From Sphingomonas sp. 35-24ZXX (lineage in GTDB: Bacteria; Pseudomonadota; Alphaproteobacteria; Sphingomonadales; Sphingomonadaceae), in the NCBI RefSeq assembly GCF_000786215.1, contig NZ_JROG01000008.1:1-64000 (forward strand): a stretch of 64,000 nucleotides of DNA. The letters run 5' to 3'. Each line of letters opens with the position of its first letter. Position 1 is the first letter of the stretch. The position numbers and the translations under genes were made by a program. This document shows positions 17,227 to 26,645 of this stretch, piece by piece. The notes beneath the pieces are model-generated. The model was not told the origin of the DNA. It was given only the letters and a program-made list of their open reading frames with translations, and searched no databases.

Positions 17227-18216
17227 TCATTCCGCCTTGAGCGGGCGGGCAAGGAGGGCGGCGGCGGCTTCGGCTGCAGCCACCTCGCCCGCCAGCAGCG
17301 CACAAACGGTATCAACGATCGGCATCGCGACGCCGCGCGCCCGCGCGACGCGCTGCAGCACCGGCGCGGTGAACGCGCCTTCGGCCACGGTGGCGCGATC
17401 GGCCAGCACCTCGGCGGCCTTGCGCCCCTCGCCCAGCGCCTTGCCAAGCGAGAAGTTGCGCGAGCTGACCGACGAGCAGGTCAGCACCAGATCGCCGAGG
17501 CCCGACAGGCCCGACAGCGTTTCGGCCTGCGCGCCGCAGGCCAGGCCAAAGCGCGTCATTTCGGCAAAGCCGCGCGCGATCAACGCGGCGCGGGCGTTCT
17601 GCCCCAGCCCCAGCCCCTCGACCACGCCGCAGGCGATGGCGAGCACGTTCTTGACCGCACCGCCGATCTCGGCCCCGGTGATGTCGGTGGTGAAATAGGG
17701 CCGGAAGGCGGGACGCGCGATCCGCGGTGCGATCCGCTCCCACTGCGCACCATCCTGGCAGGCCAGCGTGACCGCGGTCGGCTGGCCCCCGGCCACCTCG
17801 TGCGCGAACGTGGGGCCGGACAGCACGGCAAGCGGCCTGCCGGGCGCAGCAGCGCGCGCGGCATCGACCATCAGATCGCCGCTCGCCTCTTCGATGCCCT
17901 TGCAGCACAGGACCAGATCGGCGCTGCCCGGCGGCAATTGCGCGAGCACCCGGCGCATGTGCTGCGCGGGCGTGACCACCAGCAGCAGAGCGCAATTGGC
18001 AAGATCCGCCAGATCGGTGCTGGCCGTGATCGCGGGGTTGAGGGCGATCCCGGCGAGATAGGCGCTGTTGCGGTGATGGGCGTTGATCTCGGCAACCACA
18101 TCGGGTTCGAATGCCCAGAGCCTGACAGCGCTGCCATCGCTCGCCAGCATCTGCGCCAGCGCAGTACCCCAGGCACCGCCGCCGATGACGCCGAGCGCAG
18201 TTTGGCCGCCGGTCAT
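17227..18216 (-). CDS. gpsA: Glycerol-3-phosphate dehydrogenase [NAD(P)+]
   Basis: 329-residue enzyme that makes sn-glycerol 3-phosphate from DHAP for phospholipid synthesis. Rossmann motif [14 protein letters not shown] at the N-terminus, catalytic-region [10 protein letters not shown], and [14 protein letters not shown]. The start is fixed by a 4-bp ATGA overlap with the tsaD stop codon, which implies translational coupling. An upstream in-frame extension lies wholly inside tsaD. Confidence 0.97.
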   Translation of the reverse strand: MTGGQTALGVIGGGAWGTALAQMLASDGSAVRLWAFEPDVVAEINAHHRNSAYLAGIALNPAITASTDLADLANCALLLVVTPAQHMRRVLAQLPPGSADLVLCCKGIEEASGDLMVDAARAAAPGRPLAVLSGPTFAHEVAGGQPTAVTLACQDGAQWERIAPRIARPAFRPYFTTDITGAEIGGAVKNVLAIACGVVEGLGLGQNARAALIARGFAEMTRFGLACGAQAETLSGLSGLGDLVLTCSSVSSRNFSLGKALGEGRKAAEVLADRATVAEGAFTAPVLQRVARARGVAMPIVDTVCALLAGEVAAAEAAAALLARPLKAE

Positions 18217-19259
18217 GCCTTCACCCCCGCACCGCGCGCGGCTTCCGCTGCCGGGTCGAGCGGCCAGCGCGGGCGGGCTGGCATGTCGAGCGGATCCGTG
18301 AGCCCCAGCGCGAAGCGTTCTGCCCCCGCCCATCCGATCATCGCGGCATTGTCGGTGCACAGCCAAAGCGGTGGGGCGACAAAGCCCATGCCGTGGCGGC
18401 TGGCAAGCGCCTCGAGCGCCGAACGGATCGCGCCATTGGCGGCAACCCCGCCTGCGACCACAAGGGTTTTGGGCATGTCACTTTCTTGGGCAGATGCGGA
18501 AAGAGCCTTTTCCAGCCGGTCGATCACACAATCGACCACTGCCTGCTGAAAGCCCGCAGCGATATCCTCGGGGCGGTAGTTGCCGCTCTGGCTAGCGCGC
18601 AGCACCGCACTCTTGAGGCCGGCGAACGAGAAATGCGGCTCCGCGCTGCCCAGCAGCGGGCGTGGCAGCGGCACCGCCTTGGGGTCACCCGTCTTCGCCA
18701 GCGCCTCCACCTTCGGTCCGCCGGGATAGCCCAGCCCCAGGATCTTGGCGGTCTTGTCGAACGCTTCTCCCGCCGCGTCGTCGATCGTGGTGGCTAGGCG
18801 GCGATATTGCCCGACGCCATCGACGCGCAGGATCTGGCAGTGCCCGCCCGAAACCAGCAACAGCAGATAGGGAAAATCCAGGCTCGCATCGGCCAGCCGC
18901 GGCGAAAGCGCATGGCCTTCGAGATGGTTGACCGCGATCAGCGGCTTGCCCGCCGCCATCGCCAGCGCCTTGGCGGTCACCAGCCCGACCATCACCCCGC
19001 CGATCAGCCCAGGCCCGGCGGTCGCGGCGACGGCATCGACATCGGCGAGCGTCATGCCGGCATCCTTCAACGCGGCCTCGATCAAAGGGGTCAGCGTCTG
19101 CACATGCGCGCGCGCAGCGATTTCCGGAACCACGCCGCCATAAGGGCGGTGCGCGTCCTCCTGCCCCGCCAGCCGGTGCGCCAGGATGGTCCGGTCCGAC
19201 CCGATCAGCGCCGCTGCGCTTTCATCGCAGCTCGATTCGATGCCCAGGATGATTGCCAT
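18213..19259 (-). CDS. tsaD: tRNA N6-adenosine threonylcarbamoyltransferase
   Basis: 348 residues. ASKHA-fold enzyme that transfers threonylcarbamoyl to A37 of ANN-decoding tRNAs. The N-terminal [12 protein letters not shown], metal-binding histidines in [10 protein letters not shown] and the glycine loop LLVSGGHCQ are all present. Length matches the family. The gene pair tsaD-gpsA is common in alphaproteobacteria. It is divergent to hemC across 40 bp. Confidence 0.98.
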   Translation of the reverse strand: MAIILGIESSCDESAAALIGSDRTILAHRLAGQEDAHRPYGGVVPEIAARAHVQTLTPLIEAALKDAGMTLADVDAVAATAGPGLIGGVMVGLVTAKALAMAAGKPLIAVNHLEGHALSPRLADASLDFPYLLLLVSGGHCQILRVDGVGQYRRLATTIDDAAGEAFDKTAKILGLGYPGGPKVEALAKTGDPKAVPLPRPLLGSAEPHFSFAGLKSAVLRASQSGNYRPEDIAAGFQQAVVDCVIDRLEKALSASAQESDMPKTLVVAGGVAANGAIRSALEALASRHGMGFVAPPLWLCTDNAAMIGWAGAERFALGLTDPLDMPARPRWPLDPAAEAARGAGVKA

Positions 19260-19299
19260 AAGGCTTCCCCTTATCGGGATTGGCCGCTAGCACAAGGGC

Positions 19300-20292
19300 A
19301 TGGGAGAGACACTGCACCCCGGCACCAGCGCCGACCTGCCCGAAGGCATATCCGAAATCCTGGCCACCCGGCCCATCTGGCTGGGCACGCGCGCATCGCC
19401 GCTGGCGATGGCGCAGGCGCACATGACCGCCGCGGCGCTGCGTGCGCGCTGGGGCCTCAGCGAAGATCAGGTCGAACTCTCGCCCGTGGTGGCCAGCGGC
19501 GACAAGATCACCGATCGCCCGCTCGCCGATGTCGGTGGCAAGGCCTTGTGGACGCGCGAGCTCGACTGGTCGCTGGGCGGCGGGACGATCGACCTGTCGG
19601 TGCATTCGATGAAGGATGTCGAGACGATCCGCCCTGAAGCGTTCGTCCTCGCTGCGATGCTGCCGCGCGCCGATGTGCGCGATGTGCTGCTGGGGGCCGC
19701 CAGCATCGATGCGTTGCCCCAGGGTGCGCGCTTCGGCACCAGCTCGCCGCGCCGCGCGGCGCAGATCCGCCAGATCCGGCCCGATGTCGTGCCTGTGCTG
19801 TTTCGCGGCAATGTCGCCACCCGCATCGGCAAGCTCAAGAGCGGCGAGGCGGACGCAACCTTGCTGGCCGCCGCCGGGCTCGACCGGCTGGGCGAGACAT
19901 TGCCCGGCATCGCTTCGGTACGGCTGGAGACCGATGTCTGGCTGCCTGCGCCTTCGCAGGGCGCAGTGGGGATCGAAGTGCGCCGGGACGATGCGCCGAT
20001 GCGTGCACTGATTGGCGGGATCGACGATGCCCCGACATCGGCCTGCGTGATGGCCGAGCGCGCGCTGCTCGAGGCGCTGGGCGGCGATTGCCATTCGGCG
20101 ATCGCGGCGCTGGCGCGGATCTCGGACCGGACCATCCATCTGCGCGCGGTGCTCTATTCGGAGGATGGCGCCGAGCATGTCGCGGGCGACATCCGCTTCG
20201 CAGCGAGCGATCCGGGCGCGCCTGCGCAGCTGGCTGCCGATCTGCTCGGCCGGGCCCCCGAAACGATCACGCGGCTGTTCAAGGCCGGCTGA
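19300..20292 (+). CDS. hemC: Hydroxymethylbilane synthase
   Basis: 330 residues. Polymerises four porphobilinogens into hydroxymethylbilane. Substrate-binding motifs LGTRASPLAMAQ and DLSVHSMKDVET are visible; the dipyrromethane cofactor cysteine is in LGGDCHSAIA, and the catalytic region is [13 protein letters not shown]. The stop codon overlaps the hemD start by one base. First gene of the hemC-hemD-mitofilin-like unit. Confidence 0.97.
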   Translation: MGETLHPGTSADLPEGISEILATRPIWLGTRASPLAMAQAHMTAAALRARWGLSEDQVELSPVVASGDKITDRPLADVGGKALWTRELDWSLGGGTIDLSVHSMKDVETIRPEAFVLAAMLPRADVRDVLLGAASIDALPQGARFGTSSPRRAAQIRQIRPDVVPVLFRGNVATRIGKLKSGEADATLLAAAGLDRLGETLPGIASVRLETDVWLPAPSQGAVGIEVRRDDAPMRALIGGIDDAPTSACVMAERALLEALGGDCHSAIAALARISDRTIHLRAVLYSEDGAEHVAGDIRFAASDPGAPAQLAADLLGRAPETITRLFKAG

Positions 20293-21014
20293 TGGCCGCC
20301 CCGCGCATCATCGTGCTGCGCCCCCAGCCTGGGGCGACCGCGACCACGCAGGCGCTGCGCGCGGCAGGATACGATCCTCTGGTCTGCCCGTTGTTCCGGA
20401 TCGAGCAGGTCGCCTGGACGCCCGCCGATCCCGACGCCTATGATGCGCTGCTGGTCGGCAGCGCCAATGTCTTTCGCCACGGCGGCCCGGCGCTGGCCGA
20501 CCTGAAGGCGCTGCCGGTCTATGCGGTCGGCGGCAAGACCGCGCGGATGGCGCTCGATCTGGGCTTCCGCGTGCATGGCCAGGGCCAGGGCGGGCTCGCC
20601 GCTTTGCTGCCGATGCTGACCGGCGACGGGCACCTGCACATCCTCCGGCTGGCGGGGGAAGACCATGTCGATTTGCCCAGCTCGCGGCTCGCCATCGATA
20701 CGCGCATCGTCTACCGATCGCGCGCCCTGCCGATGCCCGAAGCGCTGATCGAGGCGCTGCAATCGCCGGCTGTGGTGCTGCTGCATTCGGCGCGCGCAGC
20801 CCAGCATTTCGCGCAATCGGTCGATGCCGAAGGGATTGCGCGCGCGCATATCAAGCTGGCGCTGTTTGCGCCGGCGCTGGTCGATGCGGCGGGCAGCGGC
20901 TGGGCCGCGGTCCGCGTGGCGGCGACGACAGACGACCGTGCCTTGCTGGACGCCGCAGCCGCGCTGTGCCAGCATGGCCCGGGACCGCAACAGGCAGCAA
21001 CGCCGGAGACATGA
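20292..21014 (+). CDS. hemD: Uroporphyrinogen-III synthase
   Basis: 240 residues. Cyclises hydroxymethylbilane with D-ring inversion. The family is poorly conserved; the supporting features are the start IIVLRPQPGATATTQALRAAGYDPLVCPLF, the mid-region LLVGSANVFRHGG, and the VVLLHSARAAQHFAQ segment, which matches the usual serine-containing motif. Its place directly after hemC (TGATG overlap) makes the call secure. Confidence 0.93.
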   Translation: MAAPRIIVLRPQPGATATTQALRAAGYDPLVCPLFRIEQVAWTPADPDAYDALLVGSANVFRHGGPALADLKALPVYAVGGKTARMALDLGFRVHGQGQGGLAALLPMLTGDGHLHILRLAGEDHVDLPSSRLAIDTRIVYRSRALPMPEALIEALQSPAVVLLHSARAAQHFAQSVDAEGIARAHIKLALFAPALVDAAGSGWAAVRVAATTDDRALLDAAAALCQHGPGPQQAATPET

Positions 21015-21913
21015 TGAACGTTGATACACGCGAATCGCGCGGCGCGAGCGGCCGAACGCTGCTGATCATGCTGGCGCTGGCCTTTATCGGCGGCGCCATC
21101 CTGTCGGGCTGGCTGATCACCCGATCGGGCTGGTTTGCCGAGCCTGCCGCCGCACCCCAGGCCGCGCTGGACAGCAACGTGATCACCGCCGACCCCGCCA
21201 ATCCTGCGCTGGGCGCACCGCCGGCACCGCCGCCGGGCGGCGGCATGCTGGCAGGGCCGGTGACCGGACGCGCGCTTGACGATCGCGTCGCAGAGCTGGA
21301 AAACCGGCTGTCGCTGATCAACGTGCAGGCGCAGGCCGCATCGGGCAATGCCGGGCGCGCGGAAGGCTTGCTGATCGCCTTTGCCGCGCGCCGCGCGCTC
21401 GACCGTGCCTCGGCACTGGGCTATCTGGAAGGGCAATTGCAGCTGCGCTTCGGCGCGGCGCAGCCCAATGCGGTCGCCACCATCGTCCGCGCCTCCAAGA
21501 ACCCCGTGACGATGGACCAATTGCGCGCCCAGCTCGAAGAGATCGGTCCTTCGATCGTCTCGGGCAATGCCGATGGCGAGGGTTTCTGGGATACGCTGAC
21601 CCGCGAGGCGAGCGAGCTGTTCGTGATCGAGCAGGAAGGCACCGTGTCGCAGACCCCGACGCAGCGGATGCAGCGCGCCAAGCGCTATCTCGAGGCAGGC
21701 CGGGTCGAGGCAGCGCTGGGCGAGATCGAACGGCTGCCAGGCCGCGACAAGGCCGCCGACTGGATGGCCAGGGCCAGGCTCTATGCCGAGGCGCGCCGGG
21801 CGCTCGACATCATCGAGAGTGCTGCGATCCTGGAACCGCGCGGCCTGCGCGATGCCAACGGCCAGCTGATCGGTCAGCCCTCGCCGCTGGCCCCCCAGCC
21901 GGGCACGAACTGA
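21011..21913 (+). CDS. Inner-membrane mitofilin-like protein of the hem locus
   Basis: 300 residues overlapping the hemD stop by ATGA; a second Met lies at 21014. One N-terminal TM helix (LLIMLALAFIGGAILSGWLI) is followed by a Pro/Ala-rich stretch and an extended helical periplasmic region (DDRVAELENRLSLINVQAQA) with TPR-like helices. This is the layout of the mitofilin-like COG4223 proteins that sit after hemD in alphaproteobacteria and are thought to organise envelope membrane contacts. Function in this species is inferred from context. Confidence 0.75.
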   Translation: MMNVDTRESRGASGRTLLIMLALAFIGGAILSGWLITRSGWFAEPAAAPQAALDSNVITADPANPALGAPPAPPPGGGMLAGPVTGRALDDRVAELENRLSLINVQAQAASGNAGRAEGLLIAFAARRALDRASALGYLEGQLQLRFGAAQPNAVATIVRASKNPVTMDQLRAQLEEIGPSIVSGNADGEGFWDTLTREASELFVIEQEGTVSQTPTQRMQRAKRYLEAGRVEAALGEIERLPGRDKAADWMARARLYAEARRALDIIESAAILEPRGLRDANGQLIGQPSPLAPQPGTN

Positions 21914-21925
21914 CCACGCCCGCAG

Positions 21926-22516
21926 ATGCCCGCGGACCCGCTGACCCTGCCGCTCGTGGTGCTGCTGGCAGGTGGGCAATCGCGGCGGATGGAAGGCGAG
22001 GACAAGGCTCTCGCCAAGATCGGCGGCCAGCGGATGATCGACCGGGTTCTGGATCGCCTCCGCCCGCAGGCAGGCGCGGTGCTGCTGTCGGCCCCGCATG
22101 ATTACGCCACCGGCCTCGTTGCCATTCCCGACGGTGCGATCGGGCCGCGCGGGCCGGTCGGCGCGATCCGCGCGGTGGCAGCGCATGTCGCATCGCTGGG
22201 TGAGGACGGCTTCGTCACCTGCCCGGTCGACGCGCCGTTCGTTCCGCAGGACCTGGTCGCGCGGCTGCGCGCCTCAGGCCCGGTCGCGATGGCCGAGACG
22301 GGCGGCGCGCTGCAGCCGGTGTTCGCGCTGTGGAGCGCTCGCGCCGTACTGGCCGCGCTGCCGGAGGAGCGCTGTGACGAGCGCTGGTCGCTGCACCGTC
22401 TGGGCGAAGCGCTTGGCGCGGTGGGCGTGCCGTTCGAGGATGCATCGGCGCTGATGAACGTCAACACCCCGGGCGACCTGATCGAAGCGCGGCGGCGCGC
22501 CGAAGGCCGGGGGTGA
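21926..22516 (+). CDS. mobA: Molybdenum cofactor guanylyltransferase
   Basis: 196 residues. Transfers GMP from GTP to molybdopterin-Mo to form the MGD cofactor. The nucleotide-binding signature LLAGGQSRRMEGEDKAL is near the N-terminus; the Mg-binding region is TCPVDAPFVP and the C-terminal NVNTPGDL is typical. It begins 12 bp after the mitofilin-like gene on the same strand. Confidence 0.95.
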   Translation: MPADPLTLPLVVLLAGGQSRRMEGEDKALAKIGGQRMIDRVLDRLRPQAGAVLLSAPHDYATGLVAIPDGAIGPRGPVGAIRAVAAHVASLGEDGFVTCPVDAPFVPQDLVARLRASGPVAMAETGGALQPVFALWSARAVLAALPEERCDERWSLHRLGEALGAVGVPFEDASALMNVNTPGDLIEARRRAEGRG

Positions 22517-22655
22517 AACGGCTTGGCGCTTCGCGGTGGACACGATATTCAGCATAATGAAAGCCGCAGACTGCATAACGCGGCGCTTTGCCACGGGAGG
22601 ATCAGCAATTGCGTGGCAAGGATGACGTGGCAGGGATGACAGGGGCCAACAAGGC

Positions 22656-24785
22656 ATGGCGGTGAAAGACAAGGGCGGCAAATCTGCCCCCAAGGGCGGC
22701 GCACGCCTGTGGTTCTGGCGGATCGTCAAGATCGGCGGCGCCACCGCGATCTTCGGCCTGATCGGGCTGATCGTCGCGGTCATCACCGTGATGGGGTCGC
22801 TGCCCAGCTTCCAGGACATGAAATCCTCGCCCAATGGCCAGATGATCCTCGTGCGCGCCGCCGACGGCACCGAGATCATGCAACTGGGCCCGAGTTTCGG
22901 CGAATGGCTGGATATCGAGGATATCCCGCAGGTGATGAAGGATGCGATGATCTCGGTCGAGGACCGGCGCTTCTCCTATCACCCCGGCGTCGACGTGATC
23001 GGAATCGGCCGCGCGATCTTCACCACCGCGAGCGGCGGCGGGCGGCTGCGCGCCACCTCGACAATCACCCAGCAGCTCGCGCGCAACATCTTCCTCAGCA
23101 ACAGCCGGTCGTACACCCGCAAGATCCGCGAAGGCGTGCTGGCACTCGCGCTTGAGCAGAAGTTCAGCAAGGACCAGATCCTCGAGCTCTATCTCAACAA
23201 GGTCTATTTCGGCGGCGGGGCCTATGGCGTCGATTCCGCCGCGCGCAAGTTCTTCAACCATGACGGCACCAACCTGTCGCTGGCCGAAGCCGCGATCATC
23301 GCCGGGCTGGTCAAGGCACCGTCGCGCTATTCGCCCACCGCCGACAGCGAAGCGGCGATCGGCCGAGCGGGCGTCGTGCTGCAAGTGATGCAGGATGTCG
23401 GAACGATCACCCCGGCCCAGGCCGCAGAGGCCGATCTCGAAGGCGTCGAGTTCGCGCCTGAAAAGGGCCAGAATTCGGTACGCTATTTCACCGACTGGGC
23501 GCTGCCGCAGCTCGATACGCTAATCGAGGACAATGGCGAGCCGATCGTGGTGTGGACCACGCTCGACCTGTCGATGCAGCGCGCGGGCACCAACGCCATC
23601 CAGGCGAACGTTCCGGGCGGCGCGCAAGGCGCGCTCGTGGCACTGGACCGCGATGGCGCGGTGCGCGCGATGGTCGGCGGCACCGATTACGTCACCTCCA
23701 ACTACAACCGCGCCACCAGCGCGCTGCGCCAGCCGGGTTCGGCGTGGAAGCTGTTCGTCTATCTCGCCGCGCTGGAAGCGGGCTATACGCCCGAGGACAT
23801 CGTCACCGACGCGCCGATCACCATTGGCGGCTGGACCCCGCGCAACAGCGGCGGCAGCTATGCCGGCGACATCTCGCTGCGCACCGCCTTTGCCTATTCG
23901 AAGAACACCGTCGCCGCGCGCATTGGTGAGGATGTCGGCACCAGCACGATCGCCAACATGGCGCGCCGCTTCGGCATCACTACGCCCATTACCACCCTGC
24001 CCTCGATGGTGCTGGGGTCGTCCGAGGTGCGCGTGATCGACATGGTCCGCGCCTTTGCCGGGGTCAGCGCAGGCGGCGTCGCGATCGCGCCTTACGGCAT
24101 CACCAAGGTGACGACCAGCAAGGGCGAACTGCTCTACCAGCACGAAGCCGACATGAGCCAGGTGCTGGTGCCGCCCTATGTCACGGCCGGGATGACCGAC
24201 CTGCTGCAGACTGCAGTCAATGTCGGCACTGGCCGCGCCGCACAGATCGGCAGGCCGGTCGCGGGCAAGACGGGCACGACCAACAGCAACAAGGATGGCT
24301 GGTTCCTGGGCTTTTCGAGCGGCATCACCACCGGCGTGTGGATGGGCCGCGACGATGCGCGCCCCGTCGGCGGGCTGCAGGGCGGCACCGCGCCCGCGCG
24401 CGCCTTTGCATCGTTCATGAAAGTGGCAGTCGCCAAGCGCAAGGTCGAGCCGTTCGAGACCGAACTCAAGCTCCCCGAATGGCAGCTCGAGCCCGATGAC
24501 GAGGCCTATTTCGGCTCGCCCGACGATGTCATCTTCATCGACGAGAACGGCAATCCGGTAGAGCCCGGCGGCGGCCCCGGCCCAGCGCCCGACGACGGTC
24601 CGAGCGAGGCACCGCAGCCCGAACGGCTCGACGAGAACTTCATCGACCGCGCTCTCGGCCGCGATACTGCCCCGCAACGCCCGCAGGTTCGCCAGGCCGA
24701 GCCGCGCCCGCCGGTGCGCAGGCCGCCCCCCAACCCGCAGGACGAACGCGTCGCGCCAAGGTTGCGGGATGAGGAAGGGCAGTAG
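22656..24785 (+). CDS. Class A penicillin-binding protein (PBP1A family)
   Basis: 709-residue bifunctional peptidoglycan synthase. N-terminal TM helix (residues ~25-48). Glycosyltransferase domain has EDRRFSYHPGVD, STITQQLARNIFL and KIREGVLALALEQ. The transpeptidase domain has the SxxK motif in QPGSAWKLF, SxN in YSKNTVAA and KTG in AGKTGTTNSNK. A ~100-residue Pro/acidic, low-complexity tail follows. Protein class is certain; which numbered PBP it corresponds to is not decidable here. Confidence 0.96.
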   Translation: MAVKDKGGKSAPKGGARLWFWRIVKIGGATAIFGLIGLIVAVITVMGSLPSFQDMKSSPNGQMILVRAADGTEIMQLGPSFGEWLDIEDIPQVMKDAMISVEDRRFSYHPGVDVIGIGRAIFTTASGGGRLRATSTITQQLARNIFLSNSRSYTRKIREGVLALALEQKFSKDQILELYLNKVYFGGGAYGVDSAARKFFNHDGTNLSLAEAAIIAGLVKAPSRYSPTADSEAAIGRAGVVLQVMQDVGTITPAQAAEADLEGVEFAPEKGQNSVRYFTDWALPQLDTLIEDNGEPIVVWTTLDLSMQRAGTNAIQANVPGGAQGALVALDRDGAVRAMVGGTDYVTSNYNRATSALRQPGSAWKLFVYLAALEAGYTPEDIVTDAPITIGGWTPRNSGGSYAGDISLRTAFAYSKNTVAARIGEDVGTSTIANMARRFGITTPITTLPSMVLGSSEVRVIDMVRAFAGVSAGGVAIAPYGITKVTTSKGELLYQHEADMSQVLVPPYVTAGMTDLLQTAVNVGTGRAAQIGRPVAGKTGTTNSNKDGWFLGFSSGITTGVWMGRDDARPVGGLQGGTAPARAFASFMKVAVAKRKVEPFETELKLPEWQLEPDDEAYFGSPDDVIFIDENGNPVEPGGGPGPAPDDGPSEAPQPERLDENFIDRALGRDTAPQRPQVRQAEPRPPVRRPPPNPQDERVAPRLRDEEGQ

Positions 24786-24865
24786 CTAGAAGCGGCGCGT
24801 CCGTGTCCACGGTCGCGATGGGTAGCTTCCTTTGGGAGGCACTAGGGGCAATGCAGCCAGCACCG

Positions 24866-25369
24866 CTAACGCAATTCCGGTGACATCGCATGCAGCACCT
24901 CGGGGTCTGCATGCGTGTATGTGCGGCCATAAAGCGAAACCGACGTGTCAGTTTGCAAAAGCATGGGACGGAAGGGGATGCCAGCCATGAGGTTCATTAA
25001 AGCCTCTTGGAACGTGCTACCAACGAACCAGAAGCCCGAACCAACGCGACCGCCGCCAAACACACGACCGGTGGCGCTTATTAGCAATTCGCCGTGGCCA
25101 TTATGATGCTCGGCGAATCCAATCAATTCCGTACCTAATTCAGCCTCCCAGCGCTCAGTGAGATCAAGCTTTTCGGGCACGAACTGGAAATCGACCTCAC
25201 AAACCTCATAGCTATCGTTGAATCGATAGACCTGAAGCCCGCTAAGCTCGGCAAGCACAAGATATGCGGGGTGCGAGACTGGCACGCGATTATCGACTGT
25301 AATGCACCGGCCTCGATACCAGCCAGATTCCTCTAGCCTGTTTTCTAGATGAGTAGGGACAAGCGACAC
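24866..25369 (-). CDS. SUKH-3-like immunity protein, orphan
   Basis: 167 residues with a GTG start. The sequence (LENRLEESGWYRGRCI, AYLVLAELSGLQVYRF, IGFAEHHNGHGELLISATGRVFGGG) resembles the SUKH-3 branch of the SUKH superfamily, whose members mostly neutralise contact-dependent or type VI-delivered toxins. No toxin, PAAR, VgrG or RHS gene lies nearby, so it is either an orphan immunity gene or a SUKH protein with a housekeeping role. Base composition is clearly less GC-rich than the flanking genes, and a REPIN-like element follows on one side, both consistent with horizontal gain. Confidence 0.7.
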   Translation of the reverse strand: MSLVPTHLENRLEESGWYRGRCITVDNRVPVSHPAYLVLAELSGLQVYRFNDSYEVCEVDFQFVPEKLDLTERWEAELGTELIGFAEHHNGHGELLISATGRVFGGGRVGSGFWFVGSTFQEALMNLMAGIPFRPMLLQTDTSVSLYGRTYTHADPEVLHAMSPELR

Positions 25370-25467
25370 ACTTGCGAGATTAACAAATTCGCCTTGAGTG
25401 ACAAGATGTCAACAATGAGTTCGTGTGCCGACGAGATGCCTCTTCGGAGATCTATCGAAAACCCTCC

Positions 25468-25597
25468 ACCTCCGCTCAGCCTGAGCTTGTCGAAGGCCCC
25501 GCTATATGGCCAGCGTGGGCGCGGGTCCTTCGACTGCGCGGGCTGAAAACCACGGCTCAGAACCTGGCCTGAACTTGTTTCAGGGCTGAGCGGAGGT
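25468..25597. repeat. REPIN/MITE-like palindromic element
   Basis: 130 bp bounded by perfect 14-bp terminal inverted repeats: ACCTCCGCTCAGCC (25468-25481) and GGCTGAGCGGAGGT (25584-25597). Internal segments GCTTGTCGAAGG and CCTTCGACTGCGC are also roughly inverted. The CTGAGCTTGTCGAAGG core is a widely dispersed sphingomonad repeat type. No coding capacity. It occupies the gap between the SUKH-like gene and the wHTH pair. Confidence 0.75.
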
Positions 25598-25656
25598 TGT
25601 CAGGCGGCAAGGCAGCTCGCCCTCACAAGTTACGGACTTTTGAGGCAGATCACCAA

Positions 25657-25965
25657 TCAATCCGCCGCGATCGCCACTTGCGCGCTGGCGACCAGATCGT
25701 GGAGCGCGGCGAGATGCGAGGCGAAGGCCTGGCGGCCGGCGCGTGTCAATGAGGCCCAGGTGCGCTGCCGACCATCCAGCGCCGCCTTGCGCAGGTCGAC
25801 ATAGCCGGCCTCTTTCAACGCAGACAGGTGCTTGGACAGGACCGAATCGCTCACCTCCACGAGGTCGCGCAGCGTGGCGAACTCGGCCTCCTGAACGCGG
25901 GCCAGCAGCGCTGCAATCTGCAGCCGCGCAGGAGGATGCAGGATGGTGTCCAGCCTGCCGGTCAC
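25657..25965 (-). CDS. Winged-helix transcriptional regulator
   Basis: 102-residue single-domain regulator (RLQIAALLARVQEAEFATLRDLVEVSDSVLSKHLSALKEAGYVDLRKAALDGRQRTWASLTRAG). This is the wHTH pattern of short MarR/ArsR-like proteins with a wing around DGRQRTWASLT; no metal-binding cysteines. Its start overlaps the stop of the membrane-protein gene by ATGA, so the two are translated together. Three TTTCC-N5-GGAAA sites upstream of the pair are the likely autoregulatory operators. Confidence 0.88.
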   Translation of the reverse strand: MTGRLDTILHPPARLQIAALLARVQEAEFATLRDLVEVSDSVLSKHLSALKEAGYVDLRKAALDGRQRTWASLTRAGRQAFASHLAALHDLVASAQVAIAAD

Positions 25966-26435
25966 TGCTGGCCCGATTCCGACAGATTGGCCCGGTACAC
26001 CTTTTCCCAGCGCAGGCTCGCTGCGGTGCAGACCGCAAAGGTGATGACGCCCAGCAGATAGCCCATAGGCACCATAACACTACCATCGCGAAGGCTGGCG
26101 GACGCCCAGGCCATGGCGAGCGCAAACAGGACGATCAGGATCGTCAGCGGCAACGTGGCGCCACGCTGCCAGCCCGAAACGAACATGCCATCGCGCCGCC
26201 TGTCCCCCTGCACGCACAGGACCAGCAGCCCCATCGCCACGACGAACAATGCGCCAGCGTGCGCGATCGGCTGGGCTACGGCGGCGACCACCAACCCTTC
26301 GACCAGTCCGAACAGGGCGTGGCGGTACAGGGGCCAGTGTGCGCGCGCGGCCAGTCGTGTCTGAGCCAATTCGACCTGTGCGAGCGCGGCGGCCGCGTCT
26401 TTCGGGTTCATGGTGCGGTGATCGTTTTCCATCAT
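25962..26435 (-). CDS. Small integral membrane protein paired with the wHTH regulator
   Basis: About 157 residues starting at ATGATG (26435). A short N-terminal helix (PKDAAAALAQVELAQTRLAARAHWP) precedes roughly four TM segments (HALFGLVEGLVVAAVAQPIA, ALFVVAMGLLVLCV, LTILIVLFALAMAWA, MGYLLGVITFAVCTAAS). Such pairs of a small wHTH regulator and a polytopic membrane protein recur in proteobacteria; the membrane partner may sense or sequester the regulator. Start is uncertain: 26435, 26432 and 26411 are all possible. Confidence 0.7.
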   Translation of the reverse strand: MMENDHRTMNPKDAAAALAQVELAQTRLAARAHWPLYRHALFGLVEGLVVAAVAQPIAHAGALFVVAMGLLVLCVQGDRRRDGMFVSGWQRGATLPLTILIVLFALAMAWASASLRDGSVMVPMGYLLGVITFAVCTAASLRWEKVYRANLSESGQQ

Positions 26436-26494
26436 GGAAACTCGATAACCCTGACTTTCCAATCTGGCAAGTCATTTCTTTCCAATTTGGAAAG
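26426..26494. promoter_or_regulatory. Triple TTTCC-N5-GGAAA operator of the wHTH/membrane pair
   Basis: Three related palindromes: CTTTCCAATTTGGAAAG (26478-26494, perfect), CTTTCCAATCTGGCAAG (26455-26471, one mismatch in the right arm) and TTTCCATCATGGAAA (26426-26440, perfect, over the ATGATG start). Spacings are 23 and 30 bp. Position over the start and promoter region of a regulator-containing operon fits negative autoregulation. Confidence 0.65.
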
Positions 26495-26582
26495 CAAGCG
26501 TCAGGCCGGGTGGTGAGCGCAAAAGTGGCTGCCCGAGCATCCAGTCCCGAACAGACGCGGACAAACCCGCCCCCCAAACGCA

Positions 26583-26616
26583 ATCCGGCCCGGAAGTTCG
26601 CACTTCCGGGCCGGAT
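26583..26616 (-). terminator. Strong hairpin, terminator of petABC
   Basis: Perfect 15-bp stem ATCCGGCCCGGAAGT / ACTTCCGGGCCGGAT with loop TCGC, lying 29 bp beyond the petC stop. On the minus strand it is followed by TTGCGTTT, only a modest T-run. Confidence 0.75.
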
Positions 26617-26645
26617 CGTTTGTTTGGCTCTGAGAGGCTGGAAGC

